In this document: in pieces, positions 54,252 to 62,699 of the stretch
How positions within the stretch are numbered: the first letter of the stretch is position 1
Layout: every line of letters begins with the position of its first letter
Source of the DNA: WVXP01 sp964348095
GTDB taxonomy: Bacteria; Desulfobacterota; BSN033; WVXP01
Direction: 5' to 3'
Length of the DNA: 64,000 nt
Assembly (NCBI GenBank): GCA_964348095.1
Contig: CAYGBK010000005.1
Location: 31,135 to 95,134 of the forward strand
Notes under the pieces: generated by a model
Told to the model about the DNA's origin: nothing
What the model saw: the letters and a program-made list of their open reading frames with translations, nothing else
Databases searched by the model: none
Made by a program: the position numbers and the translations under genes

Positions 54252-54658
54252 GCTAACCTAGACGGTCGACGTCAATCGGTGTTTCTACCGTCCCGTCGAG
54301 ACCAAAAGGGTCCCCTAATTTAGCAGATCACCCAAAACCCACCGACGGTGCCCTGAGAACAGACATCTTCAATCCGAAATTGGAATCTCTAAATTCGAAC
54401 CAAATCGGAATATCGGGTGACCAAAATCGACTCGGTTGAGGCTTCGATCCGAGCTGAGGCCGAGGAGTTCCTCCCAAGTCTGAACACGTTGAGAGAATTG
54501 GCGTATTTGAATTTTGATATTCTTTCGAATTGATCCCTGTATGGGGGTGCGACTCTAGTGCTTCCCATGTCAGATTCTGACATTTAAGTGCAATCCGTTT
54601 TGGGACGTCATAGTGGTCCTAAATCGAAAAATGGATTGGTGGCGCAATAAGGTCCCTC
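54252..54658. other. Gene-free region between converging genes
   Basis: No supported gene. A 6-base inverted repeat (GACGGT and ACCGTC) at about 54264-54294 follows the small membrane gene, with no T-tract. The stretch becomes AT-rich around 54500-54540. Confidence 0.4.
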
Positions 54659-56164
54659 CTAAGGACGGACCGGCTTTTTCGGTGGTTCAGGCGGCGTCAT
54701 GAGCGGGAAGGGTTTCTCACCAGAGGCTCCTGTATTTCTGACCTTTACTGTCACCGTCACCTTCGGCAGGATCTTTTCTGAAACAAGAACCGTTGGCGGT
54801 ACGATTTGAATAGGCCTCGTGACCCGTTTATCAGCTGATACATCCGCCAGAGAGATCGGTTCGGTCATTACCCTTTGGATTTTGTTCAGTTGGCTTCTGG
54901 GACCCTCCAGTCTGACCTGCGGAGGATCAATTGTGATGGACTGCACGGTGAGGCCGACTGGCAGACTATCAACGATTTGAGCATCGACACGATACGTCCG
55001 GGCGTCTATCTTCTCTAAGACGAGTTTTACCACAGACGGTTTTATCGAGGTAATCTGTACACCAGGAGGAACCTCGACATCAGCCTGGGCAATGGTCAGG
55101 AAGTTAGTTCCCTCCCTGGCCTCGGCAAGATTCAATCGGACCCTGAGATTATTTGCCGAGATTCCAGCTAGCAGTCCCCTCGATCCCCTGATGCGAAGGT
55201 TGACCGGGCCCGTCCATCCATCTGCTAAAGCCATTTTATCTGGGATTCCAGTATATTCGATAACACCATTTAAGCTAATTTCTGAAGTTTTTACACCTGA
55301 TACCGCCATCCAGAAGAACAGGCCAAACAACACGGAAAAAGCCTTTATCCACAGATTTTCACCTAAGATGCGTTTCCACTTGACGGGGCGTTTTTCTCGC
55401 TTCTGTGTCCGAAGTATCTTGACGAGCTTTTCCTCCAGGGTCTGGGGGTTCCTGTACGATCTCACTCTTCCTTTGTGGCAAGAAGAAACCTCACCCCGCT
55501 CCTCTGAAACAATCAGACAGACCGCGTCGGTCCGCTCTGTCAGACCAATGGCTGCCCGGTGTCGACTCCCAAAGTGATGGGGAACACTAACCGAATCTGT
55601 AAGAGGGAGAAAACACCCAGCCTTAACCACCCGACTCCCTCGGATAATAGCCGCCCCATCATGGAGAGGGGAGGGAGGAAAAAAGATACTTTCCAAAAGC
55701 GGTTTTGAGACGATGGCGTCCAGTGGCGTACCGCCTTGGATAAATTCTTCCAGATTGTCTCTCTGAGAAAAAACAATGATAGCTCCAATCCTCTTTGACG
55801 CCATTTCAAAGGCCGTGCCCACGACCTCACTGATCGTGTCGAGTCCTGCCCATTTCCTCATTCCAGTGAGTATCTTGAGGGGGCTCACTTCCTCGAGGAT
55901 ACGTCTAATCTCAGGTTGAAAGAGGATGATAAAAGCCACGAGAATGGCCGCCCAGAGGTATTGAAAAACCCAACTTGTGACGTAAAGGCCACCCCATCGA
56001 GTGAGGAAATTGAGGACAAAAAGCAACACGATTCCCATCATGATCTGTAAAGCCCTTGTGCCCTTTATTCTCACGACCAAGAGGTAGAAGAGAATCGCCA
56101 CGACCGTCATATCGAGGTACTCCTGCCATCGTATCTGTGTCAGGTAGTTTAGAATTTTGTCCAC
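54659..56164 (-). CDS. Diadenylate cyclase CdaA fused to YbbR (CdaR-like) domains
   Basis: The 501-residue product starts with GTG after AAGGAG. Residues about 1-100 hold three membrane helices like CdaA. The DAC domain follows with SPLHDGAAII and GSRHRAAIGLTE, the DGA and RHR motifs for ATP binding and cyclic di-AMP synthesis. After a linker and another membrane helix (residues about 268-290, KAFSVLFGLFFWMAVSG) come at least two YbbR repeats (residues 300-490) that would be outside the membrane, as in CdaR. CdaA and CdaR are normally separate neighbouring genes; here they form one protein. The usual glmM gene is not next to it. Cyclic di-AMP controls potassium and osmolyte balance. Confidence 0.88.
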   Translation of the reverse strand: MDKILNYLTQIRWQEYLDMTVVAILFYLLVVRIKGTRALQIMMGIVLLFVLNFLTRWGGLYVTSWVFQYLWAAILVAFIILFQPEIRRILEEVSPLKILTGMRKWAGLDTISEVVGTAFEMASKRIGAIIVFSQRDNLEEFIQGGTPLDAIVSKPLLESIFFPPSPLHDGAAIIRGSRVVKAGCFLPLTDSVSVPHHFGSRHRAAIGLTERTDAVCLIVSEERGEVSSCHKGRVRSYRNPQTLEEKLVKILRTQKREKRPVKWKRILGENLWIKAFSVLFGLFFWMAVSGVKTSEISLNGVIEYTGIPDKMALADGWTGPVNLRIRGSRGLLAGISANNLRVRLNLAEAREGTNFLTIAQADVEVPPGVQITSIKPSVVKLVLEKIDARTYRVDAQIVDSLPVGLTVQSITIDPPQVRLEGPRSQLNKIQRVMTEPISLADVSADKRVTRPIQIVPPTVLVSEKILPKVTVTVKVRNTGASGEKPFPLMTPPEPPKKPVRP

Positions 56165-56229
56165 GAAACGCTCCTTTAGACTTAATTCGCCGTCCCCGTC
56201 ACAGGAGCCAGCGCCCTGGCCAAGGCTGA

Positions 56230-58905
56230 CTATGGAAAGAGCACCGGCTCGCGGAGGATTAGGGGCAGGGCCTCACGAGCCCTGCCGGCCAGCTTTGGAT
56301 GAGTTTTGTCCAAATCAAGGAGTTGGCGCAAATGGTCCGCAGTTCTCGTTATCAACATGGCCATATCGCCTTCTTCAACCGATGTGGTCCGTATGAGTTC
56401 ATTCCAGGCCATGCCGTTCGCCCATAGGAGAAGAGACGCAGCTGGCCAGAATTGAATCTCAAGAGTCTCGAAGCCCCGGTGTCGTTTCAACCGCTGCAGC
56501 GGGTCAAGGCCGTATGTCATCTCGGTCAAACGTCTTTTGAGCCCGTCCAACTCCTCTCTCCCGTCGTCCTGAACCTCGACCGGTCTTGTCTTGTCCACGA
56601 CAAAAGGGGCAATCAGAGATGCCAGGGTGGCGGCTTCGACGCCGTCGAAAAGTCCGCGACGAATGGCCTCGGCGATGAGAAGAGGGTGATCGAGCCGTAG
56701 ACAGGATGCCCATCTCCCATCAGGAGTAAGCCGGTTGTCCTGATCGACAAATCCCGTTTCCCTGAGGAATTCCAGGTGACGACTAAACTCGTTCGAAAGG
56801 TAATGCTGAACCTGACCCGTTCTGAGCGCCAGCCGCTCTAGCTTCCTCAACAATACTTTGGCCTTTCTATTCGATTCGACCACAGTGTGAAGTCGACGAA
56901 TATATGGCAGTGCAGCAAGTTCCATCTCAGCCGCGCGTAGTTCTTTTTCATAGGACGACGAGCCTTTGAGGGGCAGTCCCATCGGCTGGACCCGATCAAA
57001 GGGTATAGAGGAGAAAATGCTCCCTAGAGTCTCTCTGGACGCATCCTCTGGAAGGTCAAGTCGATAATCGAGGAGATGATCAATGGTCTCAAGTGCGATT
57101 TTTTTCAATCTGATTTGATTTCGCTTGACCTTCACAATTCGGGTAAGCCTATGGGCGCTACAGTATAGCTTCCCATGGCGGCAAAAAGGGTGAAAAGCGA
57201 CATAAACCCGGTTCTTGTGATCAACGAAAAGCCTTCCCCTTTTCAGGTATTGAGAGAAAAGCAACTCTTTCCTTTCATTGGCGATATCTGTCTTAAGTGC
57301 TTGAATCCTATCGCGGAGTCCAGCATGCATCTGAAGGGCTTTGAGGAACTCAAAAGGCTCGTCTTGAGGCATTGCACCTTTCGGAACCATCCGTTTTAGC
57401 TTCACGAATGAGGCTCTCCACTGCCTCATGAAACCTGGGTCGAGGTGTTGGTCCTGAAAGGCAGCGAGAGATTTGTCAAGGAGGTCGCGGATGTGATCGG
57501 GACGGTGAGACAGGAGGAGGTTCAAGACCATGGAAAAACTCATCTGGATTTGACTCCTGATGGGTTCAGGAGGCGAATCGATGAGTTGATGGATGAGGAG
57601 AGGATCCTGATAGAGTCCCGGGAGAACCAAAGCAAATCCTATTCTGTCTTTCCCACGCCTTCCAGCTCGCCCCGCCATCTGGTGAAGTTCGGTGGCCGTG
57701 AGGTCCGAAAACCGTCGACCATCGAATCGATCACTTTGAACCAGAACCACCGTCCGAGCAGGGAAATTGACTCCTGCGGCGACTGTGGATGTCGAGAAAA
57801 TTGCGTCTAAGTATCCCCGGTTCATCATCTCCTCGATCAGGAGTTTCCACCGAGGAAGCTGCCCACCGTGATGAGAGCCGACGCGAAATCTCTCGAGATA
57901 GGGAAGTTGACGCTGGCCCCTGAGAAAGGGATGTTGTTCCAAGTATTTCTCAAGGTCGCTCTTGAAATTTAGATCATCCTGCCTAGGGACAGAGCGAGCA
58001 AGAGTTTTCTCGACCGCTCGGTCGCAGTCAGCCCTCGACTTAAGGAAAAAAATGGCAGGGAGAAGATCCCATGTGCGTAGCTGTTCAATGACCCAGCCAA
58101 AATGAAAATTGACTTTTGAAACGGCCTTGTTTGGAATCCGGGATCCGGCGAGAAACCTGGTAATTTTGGGTAGAACCCCCCGTCGGTCTCCCAGTGGACT
58201 GAGTTCGCCGTCGGGAAACATGAAGAGAAGGTGGAGGGGCACCGGTCTTCGATCATGTTGAACAACATGGCATTCTACACCGCGGATATCCTCAAGCCAT
58301 CCCCTGATCTCGTCACTATTACCGATCGTCGCAGACAACAAGAGCATCCGGACTCTTTTTGGAAGGTAAATGAGAACTTCTTCCCAGACAACACCCCGAT
58401 CTGGGTCACCGAGATAGTGGGCTTCATCGAGAATCGCCAGATCCACTGGAATATCCCGTCCTTCCATCATGGCGTCATAAAGCTGATTCCTGAGAATCTC
58501 CGTTGTCCCGATGATAAGAGGCGCATCAGGGTTTTCCTTTCTGTCACCTGTGAGAATACCGACGCTTGGTGCCCCAAATAGCCGAGAAAACTCCTGGTAC
58601 TTCGAGTTGGATAGTGCCTTCAACGGTGATGCATACCAACTCCGTTTGTCTGCTTTTAGACACGCTCTAATGGCCTCCTCGGCAATCCAGGTTTTGCCCG
58701 AACCTGTTGGCGCAATGACCAGGACATCACCAGACCGCAAGGCGTCACCTGCAGCTATTTGGAAAGGGTCCGGCCGAAAAGGGGCGGAGGAGGGTACACC
58801 GATGCCGTCCAAGATCTTTTGCAGCTGAAGAGTCAGCCGAGGCTTCCTATTGATAGATCTCGGTACGATTTGCCTTCTTCTAGTGAACCGGCCTTGTCTT
58901 TTCAT
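56230..58905 (-). CDS. Ski2-like DEAD/DEAH-box helicase
   Basis: The 891-residue product has helicase motifs Q-PDPFQ, I VIAPTGSGKTWIAEEAI, Ia ASPLKALSN, II LAILDEAHYLG, III LLLSATIG, IV/V FSTSTVAAGVNFPAR and VI QMAGRAGRRGKD, which with the GRAGRRG form and the long C-terminal part identify the Ski2/MTR4-like group. The C-terminal third (residues about 700-891, with LRLDHPLLIAEAIRRG) resembles a DSHCT domain. Roles in RNA or DNA unwinding have been reported for such bacterial proteins, but the substrate is not evident. It is upstream of the cyclase gene on the same strand, 65 bases apart. Confidence 0.88.
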   Translation of the reverse strand: MKRQGRFTRRRQIVPRSINRKPRLTLQLQKILDGIGVPSSAPFRPDPFQIAAGDALRSGDVLVIAPTGSGKTWIAEEAIRACLKADKRSWYASPLKALSNSKYQEFSRLFGAPSVGILTGDRKENPDAPLIIGTTEILRNQLYDAMMEGRDIPVDLAILDEAHYLGDPDRGVVWEEVLIYLPKRVRMLLLSATIGNSDEIRGWLEDIRGVECHVVQHDRRPVPLHLLFMFPDGELSPLGDRRGVLPKITRFLAGSRIPNKAVSKVNFHFGWVIEQLRTWDLLPAIFFLKSRADCDRAVEKTLARSVPRQDDLNFKSDLEKYLEQHPFLRGQRQLPYLERFRVGSHHGGQLPRWKLLIEEMMNRGYLDAIFSTSTVAAGVNFPARTVVLVQSDRFDGRRFSDLTATELHQMAGRAGRRGKDRIGFALVLPGLYQDPLLIHQLIDSPPEPIRSQIQMSFSMVLNLLLSHRPDHIRDLLDKSLAAFQDQHLDPGFMRQWRASFVKLKRMVPKGAMPQDEPFEFLKALQMHAGLRDRIQALKTDIANERKELLFSQYLKRGRLFVDHKNRVYVAFHPFCRHGKLYCSAHRLTRIVKVKRNQIRLKKIALETIDHLLDYRLDLPEDASRETLGSIFSSIPFDRVQPMGLPLKGSSSYEKELRAAEMELAALPYIRRLHTVVESNRKAKVLLRKLERLALRTGQVQHYLSNEFSRHLEFLRETGFVDQDNRLTPDGRWASCLRLDHPLLIAEAIRRGLFDGVEAATLASLIAPFVVDKTRPVEVQDDGREELDGLKRRLTEMTYGLDPLQRLKRHRGFETLEIQFWPAASLLLWANGMAWNELIRTTSVEEGDMAMLITRTADHLRQLLDLDKTHPKLAGRAREALPLILREPVLFP

Positions 58906-59099
58906 GGTTCATTCTGAGTTCGAGACGTCTGCTTTAATATATTGAGGCTTAATCGTGGCGCTGTCAATGGAGTCGGCACGGGAACCAGGTGCTGAAACTT
59001 CAGAGACCCGAGAGGATCGATCTCATAGTTGACAATCGAACTCGTGAAGGCATCTCCAATCCAAGGCCCATCGACACCGACGTTGCAGGAGAAAACCAT
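58902..59099 (-). CDS. Possible small or decayed open reading frame upstream of the helicase
   Basis: A 65-codon frame starts with MVFSCNVGVDGPWIGDAFT and ends in the helicase start with an ATGA overlap. Its first 45 codons look coding-like, but no ribosome binding site precedes it and the tail is unlike a protein. An upstream frame (59103-59200) also reads protein-like and ends in a different frame, so this may be a remnant of a frameshifted gene. No family is recognised. Confidence 0.25.
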   Translation of the reverse strand: MVFSCNVGVDGPWIGDAFTSSIVNYEIDPLGSLKFQHLVPVPTPLTAPRLSLNILKQTSRTQNEP

Positions 59100-59356
59100 A
59101 AAAAGAATGTCACGATGAAATCCTGAGGATGGGATTTGTTGGAATCAGTAAGGTCAGATTGTCACTCTCGGTTGGGTCTGGATAGGGAGTGTCGATGGCA
59201 GGGCCACAGAGGAGAGAAGATCCACTTGTATTCATATTAATATAGATGGTGTATTTTGTCCGATAAGATATATTATGTAAACTTATTTATCTTCCCACCT
59301 CTTTTCCCTACCCACCCAGGTTAGGCCACTCTCATTCCCCCTGCCCCACATCGATC
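59100..59356. other. Gene-free region downstream of rpe
   Basis: Apart from the doubtful frame noted nearby, no gene is seen. The stretch around 59228-59290 is AT-rich, and the last 70 bases before rpe's stop are pyrimidine-rich. A terminator for the leftward rpe group was not clear. Confidence 0.4.
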
Positions 59357-60010
59357 TCATTGCGCCATCGCCTTTCTCTCCAATTCCTCGTAACTCTTTG
59401 CCGGGGCTTCGCTTAAGAAGATTCGGCTCCCCACGCATGCATAATTCACACCCGATTCCTGGATTCGCGAGAGATTATCGAGCTCCACGCCCCCGTCGAT
59501 CCCGATAAGAGTAGACGAATGCACTTCTCTGAACTTTCGAATCTTGTCAAGCACGGACGGAATGAAAGCGCTCCCATAGAACCCGGGGTTAACCGAGAGA
59601 AAAAGAACAGCGTCGAGTTCCGGAATGAGATCGTCAAGTGGAGAAATGTCGGTCTCTGGGTTGATTGCCAGGCCGGCCTCAATGCCCTCCTCTTTTATCC
59701 GTCGGATAAGGGCTCGCGGGTGAGAATCTGCCTCATAGTGAAAGATAATCCGCCTGAAGCCAAAGGATTTGAGATCTCTAAGGTACTGGCCAGGTTTTTC
59801 GACCATGATGTGCGCTTCACAGGTCAATGTGGTTCCAATGGCGTTGATCTCCTTTGGCGAGACGCTTTTGGATGGCACGAAGTCGCCATCCATGAAGTCT
59901 ATCTGAACGTAGTCAGTAAACTCCTCCGCTTGCGCCAGCCTGAAACGTAACTCCTCAACGTTGTCAGTCAAGATAGCCGGCACAATTCTCAAAGCTTTTT
60001 CGCCTCCCAT
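59357..60010 (-). CDS. rpe: Ribulose-phosphate 3-epimerase
   Basis: This 217-residue TIM-barrel enzyme interconverts ribulose 5-phosphate and xylulose 5-phosphate. Conserved parts are IVPAILTDN, VQIDFMDGDFVPSKS (metal ligands), CEAHIMVEKP, FHYEADSHPRAL, LFLSVNPGFYGSAF, IGIDGGVELDN and the phosphate loop GSRIF. The sequence is somewhat divergent from E. coli Rpe (DSPAK rather than the usual loop near the N-terminus), so epimerases of other sugar phosphates are an alternative. It is 100 bases after yacG on the same strand. Confidence 0.87.
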   Translation of the reverse strand: MGGEKALRIVPAILTDNVEELRFRLAQAEEFTDYVQIDFMDGDFVPSKSVSPKEINAIGTTLTCEAHIMVEKPGQYLRDLKSFGFRRIIFHYEADSHPRALIRRIKEEGIEAGLAINPETDISPLDDLIPELDAVLFLSVNPGFYGSAFIPSVLDKIRKFREVHSSTLIGIDGGVELDNLSRIQESGVNYACVGSRIFLSEAPAKSYEELERKAMAQ

Positions 60011-60110
60011 GCTTTGGCGACCTGGATGGGTTGGGATGTTTCACAAGAGAACGTCCGCCGTAATCCCCGCGGCAGAGAAGTATGGCAAGATCCCACCGGT
60101 ATGCACTATG

Positions 60111-60311
60111 TCAGCCGGTGCTTTCACCCTCACCGTCCTGATCCTCATCTGGAGAGGACCGATTCACCGGCCGGGCAGGGATCACGTATTCCCCCCCAAT
60201 CCAGGATCCAAGATCTATCAGCTTGCATCGCTCAGAACAGAATGGTCTCGTGGGATTTCTTCTCCAATGAGTCTCTCTTTTGCAGATTGGACAAACGACT
60301 TTCATCCTCAC
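60111..60311 (-). CDS. yacG: DNA gyrase inhibitor YacG-like zinc protein
   Basis: The 66-residue product has the YacG pattern CPICKRETHW, RPFCSERCKLIDLGSW and an acidic tail (SSPDEDQDGEGES). The four cysteines bind zinc. E. coli YacG binds GyrB. A GTG at 60311 overlaps the fmdB stop (GTGA); an ATG at 60305 is the alternative. Confidence 0.85.
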   Translation of the reverse strand: MRMKVVCPICKRETHWRRNPTRPFCSERCKLIDLGSWIGGEYVIPARPVNRSSPDEDQDGEGESTG

Positions 60312-60646
60312 TTTTCAACATCTTCCATGAATTTTCCGGTCCGTGCCTTTTCCACAGTCTCGTCAAAACCCTTACCCAGGTCAACCCCCATTTCTTTCGC
60401 CTTCTTCTTGGCCCAGAGCCCAATGTTTCTATCGTCCTTGTAAAACGAATCGTCTCTTGGCTTCCCCAAGTCGAATGCATCGACGCGAGCCTCCTCACTT
60501 TGGTGAAATGCGAATCGTGACAGCAATCGGGACGTATCAGCGCCTCCGCATGTCTCGCACGTGACGTGAGCACCCTCCTTGGGGTTGAGGATCAACACGC
60601 TGAACTCCTGACCGCATTCCTTGCACCGATACTCATAGATAGGCAT
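60308..60646 (-). CDS. FmdB-family zinc ribbon protein
   Basis: The 112-residue product has an N-terminal zinc ribbon MPIYEYRCKECGQEF with a second CETCGG pair, then a charged helical tail. FmdB-type proteins are small putative regulators first noted near formamidase genes; their role is unclear. It sits at the 5' side of yacG with overlapping start and stop. Confidence 0.85.
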   Translation of the reverse strand: MPIYEYRCKECGQEFSVLILNPKEGAHVTCETCGGADTSRLLSRFAFHQSEEARVDAFDLGKPRDDSFYKDDRNIGLWAKKKAKEMGVDLGKGFDETVEKARTGKFMEDVEK

Positions 60647-60684
60647 GGGTAGACTCCCCTTTTCCCCGCTGCCCCTGACTCCCC

Positions 60685-60843
60685 CTAGTCTCCATGGGTC
60701 TCGTCTTCCTTATCACAAATTTTCCCTGATACGTCTGGGAGGCTCGCCAGGTATTGCTCATACTCTTTCTGACTGATCAGCCCCTCCCGAATCTTCCGAT
60801 CCATAGTCCGTTTGTCGAATTTTTTGTTTTCGTCAATGTGCAT
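60685..60843 (-). CDS. Small acidic-charged protein of unknown function
   Basis: The ATG at 60843 follows GGCAGGAGG nine bases upstream and gives 52 residues (MHIDENKKFDKRTMDRKIRE..). It has a helical, highly charged core (GLISQKEYEQYLASLPDVS) and an acidic tail. An upstream frame could add 24 residues but lacks the site. Similar short proteins with a KRN-x-GLIS-x2-EY pattern occur beside housekeeping genes in related bacteria, from memory. The role is unknown. Confidence 0.55.
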   Translation of the reverse strand: MHIDENKKFDKRTMDRKIREGLISQKEYEQYLASLPDVSGKICDKEDETHGD

Positions 60844-61130
60844 TGCAGGTATCCTCCTGCCATCGAGATTCAGAATACCAGTAAAATTGTTACCACAGAT
60901 GTCTAAGGGATTCAACTGGCTCTCGTTGAAGGAGAAAAATTTTTAATTTTAATAGGTTATCGATCGCCGACGAGCCAGCTTCTTCTGGTCTTAGCCAAAA
61001 AGATCTCATTATTTAAAGTAAGTTATTAATATTATAAACTTAATATGATTTCAAATATGATCAGATACGTGTCCGCTTTTCCCACTGTCTTTTTGACAAA
61101 TCTAGAGCGTGCTCAAGGCGATGAACACCC
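60844..61130. other. Gene-free AT-rich region
   Basis: No supported gene. The stretch at 60940-61060 is very AT-rich, with words such as AAGTTATTAATATTATAAAC that echo those near 39280. An 83-codon frame at 61045-61296 overlaps the structured RNA candidate and has no ribosome binding site. Confidence 0.45.
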
Positions 61131-61268
61131 AGGCGCCACGCCGTGTCCAAAAGGCACCTCACCGGCGGAGTTAGGAGGAAGAAACAATTTCTGTGGACGC
61201 TTATATGTATCGGAGCAGGAGTCCGCTACGGGGAGGCCACAAAGTGAGAACAGGCCGGCGCCTTTTTT
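61131..61268 (+). ncRNA. Candidate rod-like structured RNA ending in a terminator
   Basis: AGGCGCC at 61131-61137 pairs with GGCGCCT at 61257-61263, directly followed by a T6 tract. Inside, CCTC-A-CCG-GCGGA (61157-61169) pairs with TCCGC-TA-CGG-G-GAGG (61222-61236), and AGAAA-CAA-TTTCT forms an apical hairpin at 61180-61192. The fold is a long rod with a large inner loop, somewhat like 6S RNA or a riboswitch/attenuator, but I could not match a known family. It could be an independent small RNA, or the terminated leader of the ketosynthase genes, whose own promoter follows at once. Confidence 0.45.
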
Positions 61269-61269
61269 A

Positions 61270-61298
61270 TTGACATTTCCAGTCAAAACCCATTAAAT
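61270..61298 (+). promoter_or_regulatory. Sigma-70-like promoter of the ketosynthase pair
   Basis: TTGACA at 61270-61275 and TTAAAT at 61293-61298 are separated by 17 bases. The start near 61305 is about 43 bases before the GTG at 61348. It overlaps the end of the T-tract of the preceding RNA candidate. Confidence 0.55.
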
Positions 61299-61347
61299 AC
61301 TAGTCAGTTTCCATCAAGCCTTTCATCCCTTACAGGGAGCGTCCGTC

Positions 61348-62628
61348 GTGGGACATCGAGTCGTTGTCACAGGGATGGGAGCGATCACGCCCATCGGTAT
61401 CGGGAACGAACAATACTGGGAGAACTTGCTCGCTGGAGTTTCGGGGGTGAGGCCGGTCGAATTCGCTGATGTGGACATGGAACAGTACCGGACGCGCATT
61501 GCCGCCCCGATCGACAATTTTGATCCGTGCCAATTCGTCCCTTTGGGCAAGGAATTGAGGTACTTAGGCCGGACCTCCAAGTTCGCTATTGCAGCGACGA
61601 AGATGGCGCTCGATGACGCAGGATTCGAGGTATCCTTTGGCAAACGTGCCGGAGATATCAATGGAATCGATCCCTTTAGGATAGGAGTCATCTTAGGTGT
61701 CGCCGGTGGGAATGTTGAGCTTCTTGAAGATGCCCATAAGGTATTCTTAGAGGATCATGGTCCTAGAAGAGGGTCGCCCCACACCCTTCCCTACTACCTC
61801 CTGAGTTCCGTCTCTGCCACGGTGGCGATAAAATTCAGTTGCCATGGCATGAACTACGCGGTCCCCACGGCCTGTTCGTCGGCCTCCCAGGCTATCGGAA
61901 ACAGCTTTCGCCATCTCAAGAGCGGGTGGGAAGATATCGTCATCACCGGAGGAGCCGACGCGTGCATCACGCCGGTAACTTTCGGCGGATTCGTGCAACT
62001 TCGCGCCATGTCGACTCGAAACGAGGAGCCCACAAAAGCATCTCGGCCGTTCGATAAGGAAAGGGACGGTTTCGTCATGGGAGAAGGCGGGGGAATCCTG
62101 ATTCTCGAGAAACTCGAGCATGCCTTGAAAAGGAATGCCCGTATCTATGCGGAGATCATCGGATTTGGCATGACCTCTGACGCTTACCATATCACCGTAC
62201 CAGAGATGGAAGGCCACTCTTTTGTGAAGGCTATCGAGATGGCCCTGTATGAGGCTGGGATTGAACCTGATGAGATCGATTATATCAATGCCCATGGGAC
62301 ATCGACGAAACTCAATGATCCCATTGAGACCCGAGCAATAAAGGCAGCCCTGGGGGAACGGGCATACGAAATACCCATCAATTCGACGAAATCGATGATA
62401 GGTCATCTCCTTGGAGCAGCAGGAGGGGTTGAGACGATCGCTACCATAATGTCCATTCGAGACGGTGTGGTTCATCCGACAATCAACTATGAGTTCCCCG
62501 ATCCAGAGTGTGATCTCGATTACGTGCCAAACAGGAGCCGGGAGGTACCCGTCAAAACTGCTATGACAACATCTCTTGGATTTGGTGGATTCAATAGCGT
62601 TCTGGTTCTGCGAAAGTACGAGGGATGA
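61348..62628 (+). CDS. Beta-ketoacyl-ACP synthase II-like protein (FabF family)
   Basis: The 426-residue product starts with GTG after GGGAG. It has the thiolase fold with VVVTGMGAITPIG and the catalytic triad Cys near residue 175 (PTACSSASQAIG), His near 315 (NAHGTSTKLND) and His near 352 (KSMIGHLLGAAG), so it is an active decarboxylating condensing enzyme by motif. Extra residues around 95-130 make it slightly longer than FabF of E. coli (413). Its tandem neighbour is a second ketosynthase and no acyl carrier protein gene is in view, so a special lipid rather than bulk fatty acid synthesis is possible. Confidence 0.88.
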   Translation: MGHRVVVTGMGAITPIGIGNEQYWENLLAGVSGVRPVEFADVDMEQYRTRIAAPIDNFDPCQFVPLGKELRYLGRTSKFAIAATKMALDDAGFEVSFGKRAGDINGIDPFRIGVILGVAGGNVELLEDAHKVFLEDHGPRRGSPHTLPYYLLSSVSATVAIKFSCHGMNYAVPTACSSASQAIGNSFRHLKSGWEDIVITGGADACITPVTFGGFVQLRAMSTRNEEPTKASRPFDKERDGFVMGEGGGILILEKLEHALKRNARIYAEIIGFGMTSDAYHITVPEMEGHSFVKAIEMALYEAGIEPDEIDYINAHGTSTKLNDPIETRAIKAALGERAYEIPINSTKSMIGHLLGAAGGVETIATIMSIRDGVVHPTINYEFPDPECDLDYVPNRSREVPVKTAMTTSLGFGGFNSVLVLRKYEG

Positions 62629-62699
62629 GAGTAAGCCAGCCAGCTGGTGAGTGCGCCCTTTTCCAATCACCGCATGACTGAGGAGCTCTCAGAGGTCTG

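Noticed and set aside
61045..61296. An 83-codon plus-strand frame as a small protein
   Set aside because: It has no ribosome binding site, crosses the structured RNA and its T-tract, and the composition is not protein-like.
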